Of a stretch of 64,000 bases of DNA, positions 44,360 through 53,228 are shown piece by piece. The stretch comes from CBDUEF01 sp018063485. Its GTDB lineage: Bacteria; Pseudomonadota; Alphaproteobacteria; Rhodobacterales; Rhodobacteraceae. The notes beneath the pieces are model-generated. The model was not told where the DNA came from. It worked only from the letters and a program-made list of their open reading frames with translations, and ran no database searches. The DNA lies in NCBI GenBank assembly GCA_037045435.1, contig JBAOID010000001.1:1-64000 (forward strand), written 5' to 3'. Position numbers and translations under genes: made by a program. Position 1 is the first letter of the stretch. Each line of letters begins with the position of its first letter.

Positions 44360-45142
44360 TGCCGATACTATACCCCGGTTCCTTGCCGTCAGGTGCTTTG
44401 ATCGCTCAGGGGGATACCCCGGTCCCGGCCAGAGCCACGCGCGCTTCCTCGCCCGCCAAGGCCCCGCCTGCGCCGGTTTGGTTCAATGCGCGGGCCTTGG
44501 AAACTCTTGATTTGCAAGAGGATGGGCGGATACGCGGCTGGCATGCGATGGGCGCCGAGCATTTGCGCGCCGCGCCGATGGAGTTCAATAAGGAGGGCAC
44601 GCCGCGCGATAGCATCCTTGGGCAAGTGCTGTTTCGTGCGCAAAGCCATGGTGGGCTGATGATTGACGGGCAACTGCCAGACGCACCGTTCTCTATCGGC
44701 ATGATCTACACCGGTGATGCCAAACGCGATGCACTGTCGCTGTTCAGCCTGCAAGCCGAGGGTGATAGCGCATACTCCTATTTGGCCGCCGAAAGCGGGT
44801 TTCTACGCTTTGGCCATCGTGAGGGCGGGCCAGCTGGTCTCGATCGCTGATCCGCGCAAGACGGTGCTGATGGTGTTTTCATCAGATCGGGCCAAGGTGC
44901 GGCTGGCGGTAAACCGCATGGCGGCAATCTCGACCGATTGTCACTTGCCGAAAGCGGCGTTGAAACTGATGCTTGGTTGCCGTGGCTACAGTCGCCCATT
45001 GTACAACAAACTTGGCAGTTTTGCCCTGTCGGATGTGCTGATCTGGCCGGGACAAGATGTGCTGGCCGGGGGATTTGCCCGCGCGCCCGATGCGGCGCAG
45101 GCGCTATGGCAGGAAAGGGTGCGCAATGGCGGGCAAACGTAA
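44356..45142 (+). CDS. probable concanavalin-A/LamG-like lectin-fold protein, one frameshift
   Basis: After removing one G at 44812-44813 the gene reads as 261 residues. The sequence alternates short strands (GGLMIDGQLPDAPFSIGMIYTGD, LSLFSLQAEGDSAYSYLAAES, FAIVRAGQLVSIADP, KTVLMVFSSDR) and ends with FALSDVLIWPGQDVLAG. That is how LamG/ConA-like jelly rolls typically close. Such domains bind glycans. No catalytic residues or export signal are evident. It overlaps both neighbours, so it is co-translated with the esterase-like protein and the sulfatase; a shared glycan ligand is my inference. Confidence 0.6.
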
Positions 45143-47450
45143 GGCGGTCAAAGCAGGCGCATTTAGCCCGGAATTCGCACGGCAGGGCAATATCTGTGTC
45201 ATCTGGATTGATGACATGATCGACATTTTCAAATGGCGCGATGCCTTTGGGGTGACGATCAAGACCCCGAATATTGATCGGCTGATGGCCGAGGGCACCC
45301 GCTTTGCCAATGCCTATGCAACGATCCCGCTATGCGCCCCCTGTCGCGCCGAACTTGCCACCGGGTTGTCGCCGTTTCGCACCGGGTTGGTTGATTTGAA
45401 CCGGTTCTGGCGGGATGTGCTGCCGCCTACGGCCTCATGGGCCTATGATTTGCGCCGTGCGGGCTTTCGCAATTTCACCACCGGCAAGACCGATGCCAAC
45501 TATCGCCCGATGCCCGAGGACTACCGCCGCGTGCTGTTTCACGAAGATGTGCTGGCGCGCGATGTTGGCAAGCGCGGCGGGATGCAGGAATATCTGGCAA
45601 CCGGGCCGGGGGTGGCGGGGGTGAATGGCCCGAATGACGATGGTTCGGCTGATCCGGCGTTTTATGACCATATGGTTGCGCAAAATGCCATCGACTATCT
45701 GGGCCGCGCCGATCCTGCGCGCCGCCATCTGATCCAATTGGGCTTCAAGCATCCGCACTATAATCTGGTCTGCCCTGACCGGTTTTATCAGATGTACGAC
45801 CCGGCGGCGATTGTCTGGCCTGCCTCTGCGCATCCTGATGATTTTACCGGGCCGCAGCCGGGCATGGCGGTGTATGAGCTGGCCTATATTGTCAACGGGC
45901 CGTTTATCCCCGAGCGCGCGGGTGAGGACGGCTGGCGGCAAGTGGTGCGCGGCTATTTCGCGGCCTGCTCGCATGTCGATCACGAGATCGGGCGCTTTAT
46001 GGATGCGCTGCGGGCCTCAGCCTTTGGCGGCAATACCACGGTGCTGCTCTTGTCGGACAATGGTTTCAACCTTGGCACTCATGACAGTTTCCACAAGATG
46101 AGCCAATGGGACAGCGCCGCCCATGTGCCTTTGGGGATATGGCACGCGGGGATGACACCTGCTGTGGTTGAATTGCCGGTTTCGCTGCACAATGTTCCGA
46201 AAACCATCATGGATTTGGCAGGCCTGCCGCCGCGCGCTGACTGGGTTTCAGGGCAATCACTATTACCGCTGATCGCGCCCGAGTTCGGGGAATATGACCG
46301 CGCGAAATCACCGCTTACAGCCGTTTTCGGAACGCTTTCGGTGCGCCCGTCGGTGGAGGGGTTAAGCCATCTGCGCTACTTCCGCTATCCCAATGGCGAG
46401 GAACATATCTATGATGTGGTCGCCGATCCGGGGGAAACCACAAATATCATCGGCTGCCCCGAGACGCAGGCGTTGCGCGACGAGTTGGTGCGCGCGGGGG
46501 CCGATCTTGGCCTTGATCTGCGCGGGATGGAGCGGCCCGAGACCGGTATCCACGCGATGATGGCAATGGATGGGATGGTGGCGCTGAAAGGCGGCTTTGG
46601 CGATGCACAATTCTGGGCTTATGGAGAGGCGGCCGAGGCGATTGACCGCCCCATCGGCGAAACTCGCGACACGCTGTTTTATCTCGCGGGGCCAGATGGT
46701 TACACTCTGCGCGTACCGCCCGGAATTGATGTGGTGAAAATGGCCACGGTGGTGGCGCGCAATGAGGCCGATACTTCGGTAGGCAAGGCTGTGCATATCG
46801 TGGCGCATCCCGAGACCGCGCTCGAATTCGAGGCATCAGAACGTGTTGGGGCGCATGTGACCGGCTCGAACAAGGGTGATGTGCTGGCAGGGCCGGTCTA
46901 TGCGGGAGCCGAATTTCATGGCGGCGCGGGTGATGATCTGATGATCGCTGTTTCGACGCGCCGCAAGGATGATCACGCTTTTTACGGTGGAGCGGGCAAT
47001 GATACACTTCGCGGTGGCAATGGCCGCGATACGCTGGATGGCGGGCCGGGCGATGATGAGATTTACGGTGGCGCGGGGCACAACACCATCTACGGCGGGC
47101 CGGGCAATGATCTGATCCACGACGGCGAAAATGCCTCGGTGATCCATACGGGGCCGGGCCGTAACCGGGTGATTTCCGAGAGTGGCGATGATCAGTTTTT
47201 CGTCGGCCCCGGTGAAAATGAGATCACCTCGGGCGGAGGGCATGTCACCTATCACGTCGCTTGGGGTGGGGTATTGCGGATCACCCATTGGCGCAAGGGT
47301 GACAAGATTGTGCTGTCTGACTGGCCAACCCCGCCGAGATTCAGTGTCGAGGGCAACAGGGTGCTGATCCAGGCCGGGCTGTCGTTCATTGAAATTGACA
47401 ATACTGCCGATCTTGCCGGAGTAGAGCGTGATGTTATCGTGCAGGGCTGA
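45126..47450 (+). CDS. type I sulfatase with C-terminal RTX calcium-binding repeats
   Basis: A 774-residue two-part protein. Residues about 20-480 form an alkaline-phosphatase-type sulfatase: metal ligands in VIWIDD (29-30), the formylglycine motif C70-A-P-C-R74 within LCAPCRAELATG, and LLLSDNGFNLGTHD late in the domain. From about 595, glycine-rich nonapeptides of the GGxGxDxUx type occur (GGAGDDLMI, GGAGNDTLR, GGNGRDTLD, GGPGDDEIY, GGPGNDLIH). The final domain is beta-rich. There is no Sec signal, so type I secretion by an unseen ABC exporter is expected. The Cys-type motif needs a maturase under aerobic or anaerobic conditions; none is in the window. Confidence 0.88.
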   Translation: MAGKRKAVKAGAFSPEFARQGNICVIWIDDMIDIFKWRDAFGVTIKTPNIDRLMAEGTRFANAYATIPLCAPCRAELATGLSPFRTGLVDLNRFWRDVLPPTASWAYDLRRAGFRNFTTGKTDANYRPMPEDYRRVLFHEDVLARDVGKRGGMQEYLATGPGVAGVNGPNDDGSADPAFYDHMVAQNAIDYLGRADPARRHLIQLGFKHPHYNLVCPDRFYQMYDPAAIVWPASAHPDDFTGPQPGMAVYELAYIVNGPFIPERAGEDGWRQVVRGYFAACSHVDHEIGRFMDALRASAFGGNTTVLLLSDNGFNLGTHDSFHKMSQWDSAAHVPLGIWHAGMTPAVVELPVSLHNVPKTIMDLAGLPPRADWVSGQSLLPLIAPEFGEYDRAKSPLTAVFGTLSVRPSVEGLSHLRYFRYPNGEEHIYDVVADPGETTNIIGCPETQALRDELVRAGADLGLDLRGMERPETGIHAMMAMDGMVALKGGFGDAQFWAYGEAAEAIDRPIGETRDTLFYLAGPDGYTLRVPPGIDVVKMATVVARNEADTSVGKAVHIVAHPETALEFEASERVGAHVTGSNKGDVLAGPVYAGAEFHGGAGDDLMIAVSTRRKDDHAFYGGAGNDTLRGGNGRDTLDGGPGDDEIYGGAGHNTIYGGPGNDLIHDGENASVIHTGPGRNRVISESGDDQFFVGPGENEITSGGGHVTYHVAWGGVLRITHWRKGDKIVLSDWPTPPRFSVEGNRVLIQAGLSFIEIDNTADLAGVERDVIVQG

Positions 47451-47543
47451 GTCCTTGGGCCAAAGTTGCCGCAATGCCGCAATGCTGTTGCCAAAGGCGG
47501 CGGTTTGCCCCGTCGCCGTGGCAATGGAGCGGGGGGCTGTGAT

Positions 47544-48704
47544 ATGGACAGGCAACAGAAGCCAGAAACGAAATTGGCCGTGAGCAGCATTAACCCCATC
47601 GCCCCCAGCATGATTCCCATGTCGCAAGATTTGGGCATATTTCACGATGTGCTTTTGGTGCCTTGGGGCAGCAACGAGCCTTCGGGCGCCAAGCGTTCTG
47701 CCGGGTTGTTTGATGCCACTGGCACCCATCTGCCACAGGGCGATTGCCTGCGTTTTGATGCCGACCCGCTGACCATTCGCCCCGAATATGATCCAGCGGC
47801 ACCTGTGGACAGGCTGAAGGGGCGCTACCTTTACGGCGGAATGGCCTATTCGCATTTCGGGCATTTCCTGTGCGAAAGCACGGGTAGGCTTTGGGCGCTG
47901 GATCATGCCGAGGGCTTTGATGGCGTGGTTTGGCTGCCAAAGAATGCGCTTGGCCACCCGGCCAAGCAGACCCGGCATTATGATAGATTTTTCAGGGCAT
48001 TGGGCTGGGGAGATCTGAACCTAGTTGCTCCGCAAAATGCCACCCGGATTGAAGAATTGGTTATTCCCGAACAGGGCTTTGGCATTGGCGATCTGTCGGC
48101 TGGTCGCCCGCAATACCGCGATTTCATGCGCCGGTTTCTGGGGGCGGATATTGCTGCCAATGGGGCCGAGAGGCTTTATATCTCGCGGTCTGGCCTGAAT
48201 ACCAAGCGCGGCTCGGTTCTGCTGGAGCGCCAGATCGAGGCGCTTATGCAGGCCGAAGGCTATGAGGTTTTCCACCCGCAGGATCATAAAATCTCGGTGC
48301 AGATCGCGAAATACAAGGCGGCAAAGTCGATTGTGGCGCTGGATGGATCGGCGCTGCATCTGGCGGCGATGGTGCTGCGCCCTGATGCAAAAGTGGCTAT
48401 CATCAACCGTGGCCCGTCGCAGAACATCGACGATTACACCCGCCAGTTCCGCCATTTCGCCGGGATCGAACCTTTGCAAATCGAGGCGATCCGCGCCTAT
48501 TGGTTCGCGGCAGGGCGCCGTGTGGTAAAGCGCGAAACCCACGCGCTACTGGATTTTCCTGCTGTCGGGTCTGCACTCGCAGCGGCGGAAATGATTGCCG
48601 GCAAGGCTTGGCCCGAGGCTGATCCCGTTGAAATCGCCCATGAAATAGCCGATCGTGAAATTCGCGGCGAAACCGCCTTGCAGCGCTATGAGATGTCGCA
48701 ATGA
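47544..48704 (+). CDS. GT61-family (DUF563) glycosyltransferase
   Basis: A 386-residue protein with the GT61 pattern: LYGGMAYSHFGHFLCESTGRLWAL in the middle, RLYISRSGLNTKRGSVLLER, then VFHPQDHKISVQIAKYKAAKSIVALDGSALHLAAMV near the end. GT61 enzymes add xylose, GlcNAc or other sugars to glycans; bacterial members occur in polysaccharide loci. I start at the ATG at 47544, because the longer frame begins in low-complexity Arg/Gly sequence. It follows the sulfatase by 93 nt and overlaps the next gene by 4 bp. Confidence 0.82.
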   Translation: MDRQQKPETKLAVSSINPIAPSMIPMSQDLGIFHDVLLVPWGSNEPSGAKRSAGLFDATGTHLPQGDCLRFDADPLTIRPEYDPAAPVDRLKGRYLYGGMAYSHFGHFLCESTGRLWALDHAEGFDGVVWLPKNALGHPAKQTRHYDRFFRALGWGDLNLVAPQNATRIEELVIPEQGFGIGDLSAGRPQYRDFMRRFLGADIAANGAERLYISRSGLNTKRGSVLLERQIEALMQAEGYEVFHPQDHKISVQIAKYKAAKSIVALDGSALHLAAMVLRPDAKVAIINRGPSQNIDDYTRQFRHFAGIEPLQIEAIRAYWFAAGRRVVKRETHALLDFPAVGSALAAAEMIAGKAWPEADPVEIAHEIADREIRGETALQRYEMSQ

Positions 48705-49600
48705 CCGACCTTGCCCCAGGCGATCTCAGCTTTGTTTTCGTGATCGAGGGTGAGCGGCTGCAAACCCAAAGCCTGATCCTTGCCGATAGTTTGCGCCGCC
48801 ACCATCCAAACGCCGATATCATCGCCTATCTGCCGGGGGGAAATGCCCTTGATCCGCTGGTGCAAGATTTCCTGACCCTTTGCGGCGTGCAACTCCGCCC
48901 GGTTAAAGCGCAGGAAAAGCAGTGGAAACAGCCCTATCCCCACGGCAATAAGATTTTGTCGCTGGCAGAACCACGCGAAACCCGCTGGTCAATGTTTCTC
49001 GATACCGACATGGCGGCACTGACCCCGATCTTGGTTGATGACCTGCCCGGCCCGATGCAGGTTTCTGTGGTGCCCGAGGGCATTGCCTCATGGGGCAAGG
49101 ATCTGGCGAAATGGCAAACGGCCTATGACTATTTCGACTTGCCAATGCCAACCGAACGCATCCGCCTGTTGCGCGGCCGCAGGCTGGAGTTTCCACCGTA
49201 TTTCAACGCCGGAATGGTCGCGATTTGTGAGGCCGACCGGATTGAGGGGCGCAATTTCGGCGGCATGTGGCGGGCCACGGCGCGCGAATTTGATTGGCGG
49301 GCCAAAGTGTCGAACAAGCGGCCCTGGCTCGATCAGATCACCCTGCCGCTGACAATGAAACGCTTTGGGTTCACGGCCAAGATCGTTGATGAGCGCAACA
49401 ATTGCTCGATCTCGAACGACCGCAAACTCGAGGGCCTGACCCCATCCCTGCTGCATTATCACCGTGCTGGTTTCCTGCGCAAATGGCCCGGCCATGAACA
49501 CCTGTTTGAGGCCGTGTTGCAGCGCGCCGCCCCCGATAACCGTGCGCAACTTGAGGCCCGGTTGACCCAAGGCGGCTATCTGGGTGAGGAAAAGGAGTAA
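48701..49600 (+). CDS. nucleotide-sugar transferase-like protein (GT-A fold)
   Basis: A 299-residue protein with GT-A features: an opening strand SFVFVIEGERLQTQSLILADSL, the metal-binding DxD in WSMFLDTDMAAL, an acceptor-side segment PPYFNAGMVAICEAD and a conserved late PSLLHYHRAGFLRKWPGHE. The layout resembles GT8-like or capsular transferases. No membrane helices, so it is cytosolic. Donor and acceptor are unknown. Coupled to the upstream GT61 gene by a 4-bp overlap, and 3 nt from the next transferase. Confidence 0.75.
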   Translation: MTDLAPGDLSFVFVIEGERLQTQSLILADSLRRHHPNADIIAYLPGGNALDPLVQDFLTLCGVQLRPVKAQEKQWKQPYPHGNKILSLAEPRETRWSMFLDTDMAALTPILVDDLPGPMQVSVVPEGIASWGKDLAKWQTAYDYFDLPMPTERIRLLRGRRLEFPPYFNAGMVAICEADRIEGRNFGGMWRATAREFDWRAKVSNKRPWLDQITLPLTMKRFGFTAKIVDERNNCSISNDRKLEGLTPSLLHYHRAGFLRKWPGHEHLFEAVLQRAAPDNRAQLEARLTQGGYLGEEKE

Positions 49601-49603
49601 CCG

Positions 49604-50464
49604 ATGGCAAAAAAATTCGCCTGCGCCCTGACCCATGTGCGTCATGAAAGTTTCTTTCTGGAAAAGTGGATTGCCCATTACGGCGCGATTGTGGGCCGCG
49701 AAAACCTGTTCGTGGTCATTGATGGTGCCGATTGGCAGGTTGATGTTGATCTGACCGGGATCAACGTATCGACCCTGTTGGATGCCCCACGCCAGCGCAT
49801 CCGCAGTGATCGTTTCATGGCCAAGGAAATGTCAGGCAAAGCCAATGCCTTGCGCAAGAATTTTGACTTCGTGATCCGTGGTGATGTCGATGAATATGTG
49901 GTGATTGATCCGGCATCCGGGCTTGATTGGCCCGCAGCTTTGCAAGAGTTGGGTGAAGAGGGTTACATTTTTGCGCTGGGTGTTGATATGGTGCAATCGG
50001 ACGTGGAAACCACGCCCGTTGACCGCGAAGCACCCCTTCTGGGCCAGCGAAATTTCGGCTTTGTGTCGGATCGCTACTCCAAGCCTTTCGTGATTTCGCG
50101 CTGGAACAATTGGGCGGGGGGCGCGCATCGGCTGTTGAATCGCACCGTAAAATTAAGCCAGCATTTCGTGCTGTTTCACATGGCTTTGGCCGATAAAGGC
50201 ATTGCGGCCGAACGGATGGCGGCTCGGGGTGGGGCGCAGCAGCACAGCTCTTTTGTCGATCATCAGCAATTGCGGCTGGATGCGATTGAGCAGGCCGCAC
50301 CGCATCTTTTTGATTTCACCAAAGCCTGTGAAATTGGCCAGCGCGAGTTTATTCTTGAAGCCGACGGCACCCCCGCCACGCGTCCTCGGGCGTCAGGGGT
50401 TGATGGGGCTGATGAGCGTGGGCTTTACACCCGTGTGCCAGACCGGTTTGTCGGACTGGTCTGA
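49604..50464 (+). CDS. glycosyltransferase-like protein, Glyco_tranf_2_4 type
   Basis: A 286-residue cytosolic protein related to the two larger Glyco_tranf_2_4 proteins downstream. It begins ACALTHVRHESFFLEKWIAHYGAIVG, the analogue of their KDEGPYVIEWVAHH motif. The metal-binding acidic motif is FVIRGDVDEYVVIDP, in place of DADEFL. A late NNWAGGAHRLL and HFVLFHMALADK resemble the acceptor half. The distal part holds a run of His/Gln (GGAQQHSSFVDHQQ). Specificity unknown. Adjacent genes abut at both ends (3-nt gap, 1-bp overlap). Confidence 0.75.
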   Translation: MAKKFACALTHVRHESFFLEKWIAHYGAIVGRENLFVVIDGADWQVDVDLTGINVSTLLDAPRQRIRSDRFMAKEMSGKANALRKNFDFVIRGDVDEYVVIDPASGLDWPAALQELGEEGYIFALGVDMVQSDVETTPVDREAPLLGQRNFGFVSDRYSKPFVISRWNNWAGGAHRLLNRTVKLSQHFVLFHMALADKGIAAERMAARGGAQQHSSFVDHQQLRLDAIEQAAPHLFDFTKACEIGQREFILEADGTPATRPRASGVDGADERGLYTRVPDRFVGLV

Positions 50465-52336
50465 TGGCAAAGCCCGCAACTGTTGCCAAAAAGGAAATAA
50501 CGTCGCGCAAGAAAGAGGGGGCTGTTGTTGCTGGGCTGCCCAAAGGCGCGTCTGATATTTTCAGCACAGTTGCTTTCCCGCTAAAGCGCCACATCAGTCC
50601 ACACGGGCAGGTGACCGCCGTTTCGATGATGAAAGACGAAGGCCCCTATGTGATCGAATGGGTGGCGCATCATCTGGCGGTTGGGTTCACGGACCTTGTG
50701 GTTTACACCAATGATTGCGCGGATGGCACCGATGACATGTTGATCCGGCTGGAGCAATTGGGCCTTGCCCATCACCGCCGCAACGTGATCCCCGAAGGTA
50801 TCCGCCCACAGCCCTCGGCGTTGAATTATGCGCAGGCCGAACCCGTGGTCCAGCAGTCCGATTGGGTGATGGTGTTTGACGCGGACGAGTTTTTGTCGAT
50901 CCGCTACGGCGATGGCACACTTGATCCGATGTTGGATGCCGCCGTGGCCAAAGGGGCCAATGGCATCGTGGTGACATGGCGGATTTTCGGTTCTGGCGGC
51001 GTGGTGGAGTGGTCGCGCGCGCCGGTCACCGAGCAATATCTGATGGCCGCGCCCACCACCTGGAACAAGGGTTGGGGCGTGAAAACCCTGTTCAAGTTTG
51101 ACGCCGGACTATTGGAAACTGGGCATCCACCGGCCGAAAATGAAGAACCGCCATATTGAGACCGCTTTCCCCGATCAGGTCCATTGGCTGAACGGCTCGG
51201 GCCGCGTGATGGAGGATTATTTCAAGTTCCGCGGCTGGCGCTCGATCACCAGAACCGTGGGCTATGATTGGGTGCAACTCAATCATTACGCGGTGAAATC
51301 AGTTGATTCTTACGCCATCCGCAAGCTGCGCGGCAACGTCAACAACAAGAAAGACAAGTATAATTCCGACTACTGGTCGTTACAGGATCGCAACGAGGTG
51401 CGCGATGAGACGATGCTGCGCTATACGGAAAAGCGCAATGAAATCATTAAAATACTGCTGACAGATCCGGTTTTGAACCGGCTGCATTTTGCGGCGCTTG
51501 AGCGGGCCGAGGGGCGTTTGGCCGAGTTGCGCGTGACCGAGGCTTATACGGAATTGGTCGCCGATCTTGGCCGCGCCTCGCGCGTTCCCATCGGCCAGAT
51601 TGTCGCCAAACCGCCACAGGCGCGCGACAAGGAAAAGATCGCGGCGCTGATGACCGATGTGGAAAAGCGCCGTTCCGAAAAGGCCAAGGCAGATCGCAAG
51701 GATCAGCCGAAAGAGCCAGTCGAGGCGCTGCCGACCGGGGTTTATAACGAAGGTTTGACCACGCTGGACGGCCCCTTTGCCGGGGCTTGGGTGCAAAATC
51801 ATACGGTGAAACTGCCCGCTGACTGGCGGGTGTTTTCTGCGGCATCCTTGCCGTTGATTGAGGCCGGGAAGTTTGAGCGCGGGCTGGCGCGGCGCTTTCC
51901 ACAGGTGCTGCCGCAGGGCGCACGGGTGCTGCATATCGGCGCGGGCGTGGGCTTTGTTGAGGCGCATCTGGCCAATATCCGCCCAGATCTGACCTTGCTG
52001 ATGCAAGAGGACACCCCGGCGCTGCGTGACACGCTCATAGCGATCTGCACCGAGAATAACCGCGCAATGACTGACCGCTTCACCCTGCTTGATGACCCGC
52101 TTTCGGACGGTCTGCCCCGGCTCATCGCGCGCTACAGCCCCACGGTTCTTCTGCTTTCTGATCCGCGTATCACACCCGAGATGCTGCCCTCGGGCCTGCG
52201 CCAGCTCTTCTTGACGGGCCGTCTCTTGGAGACCCATTTCGCCACCATCACCGGTTACGAATTCGCCCTGACAACCAAAGGCATGAAGCCCGATTTCGGT
52301 TTTGATCCCGTGGCCGTGCGGGCGTTTGTCGCCTGA
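50464..52336 (+). CDS. Glyco_tranf_2_4 glycosyltransferase fused to a Rossmann/methyltransferase-like domain, one frameshift
   Basis: The reconstructed protein has 623 residues. The N-terminal half carries VSMMKDEGPYVIEWVAHH, LVVYTNDCADGTDDML and the DxD-type motif VMVFDADEFLSI. An extra G at 51100 breaks the frame after KTLFKF; the correct continuation is TPDYWKLGIHRPKMKN, then VQLNHYAVKS. A charged linker (about 390-420) leads to a C-terminal domain beginning ARVLHIGAGVGFVEAHLANI, a glycine-rich motif I of SAM-dependent methyltransferases, but the later motifs are weak. So the second domain may methylate a sugar or only resemble such enzymes. Neighbouring paralogue 53225-54232 lacks this extension. 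Confidence 0.8.
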
Positions 52337-52403
52337 CTTTACAGGGATTACCAATTGCGGCATTGTCGCGCAAAAAGAAACAATATCGAGGACCGAGCAT
52401 CCC

Positions 52404-53228
52404 ATGGCCAAGACACCCGCGCCCACCCGTCGCCCCGTTGCCTCGCTTTGGATTGGCGAAAGGCTGCATTATCTGAACCAGCTTTGCCTGCTTTCCCATG
52501 TGCGCCACGGCCACCCGACCACGCTTTACTGCACCGATACGGTGACGAACGTGCCCGAAGGCATCACCGTGCGCCCGGCCACCGACATCATGCCGATTGA
52601 CATGAATATCGTCCGGCAGACCTCGGAAAGCTTTCTCTCGAACGTGTTTCGCTACCACATGATCCAGCAAACCGATGCGGTCTGGATTGATTGCGATGCG
52701 TTTTGCCACAAGCCGTTCCCGGATGAGATGCAGAACATCTTTGCGGGTCACGGCTTTCGCGGAGCGCTGAATTGTGGCGTGGTCTATATTCCGCAGCGGG
52801 GCGAGTTGATCACGCGGTTGATTGATTACTACGAAAACCTGCCGGATGCGCCAGCATGGTTCAACAAACAGCAGCGCAAGAAGATCGAAAAACAAGACAC
52901 CAATCTGCCGCAAGCCGTGCGGATCTATAACGCCGAGCGGACAGCCTTTGGTCCGCAGGCGTTCACCTATTTCGCCCAGCAGACCGGCGATTTTGAAAAG
53001 GCGCTGAGTTCGGATTACCTTTATCCGGTGCCGTTTCAGTTGAACGATGTGTTCTATGATCCCTATGGCCGGGTTGAGGGGCATTTCACTGACAACACGC
53101 TATCGGTGCATCTGTATACCAACGGCACGAAACCGTGGTGGCGGCGCAACGCACCCTTGCCCAATTCCTATGCTGCGCGGATGTGCGAAGAAATCGGGGT
53201 TGATCCGGCGGCGGCGCTGGAGGAATGA
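52404..53228 (+). CDS. glycosyltransferase-like protein with DCD motif
   Basis: A 274-residue protein starting MAKTPAPTRRPVASLWIGERLHYLNQLCLLSHV. The segment SNVFRYHMIQQTDAVWIDCDAFCHKPFP is laid out like the donor-site DxD region of GT32/capsular-type transferases, and GALNCGVVYIP follows. The C-terminal DNTLSVHLYTNGTKPWWRR resembles the acceptor-facing loop of that group. No export signal. I start at the ATG at 52404 rather than further upstream, where the frame lies in non-coding-looking sequence. The stop overlaps the next gene by 4 bp. Confidence 0.75.
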   Translation: MAKTPAPTRRPVASLWIGERLHYLNQLCLLSHVRHGHPTTLYCTDTVTNVPEGITVRPATDIMPIDMNIVRQTSESFLSNVFRYHMIQQTDAVWIDCDAFCHKPFPDEMQNIFAGHGFRGALNCGVVYIPQRGELITRLIDYYENLPDAPAWFNKQQRKKIEKQDTNLPQAVRIYNAERTAFGPQAFTYFAQQTGDFEKALSSDYLYPVPFQLNDVFYDPYGRVEGHFTDNTLSVHLYTNGTKPWWRRNAPLPNSYAARMCEEIGVDPAAALEE

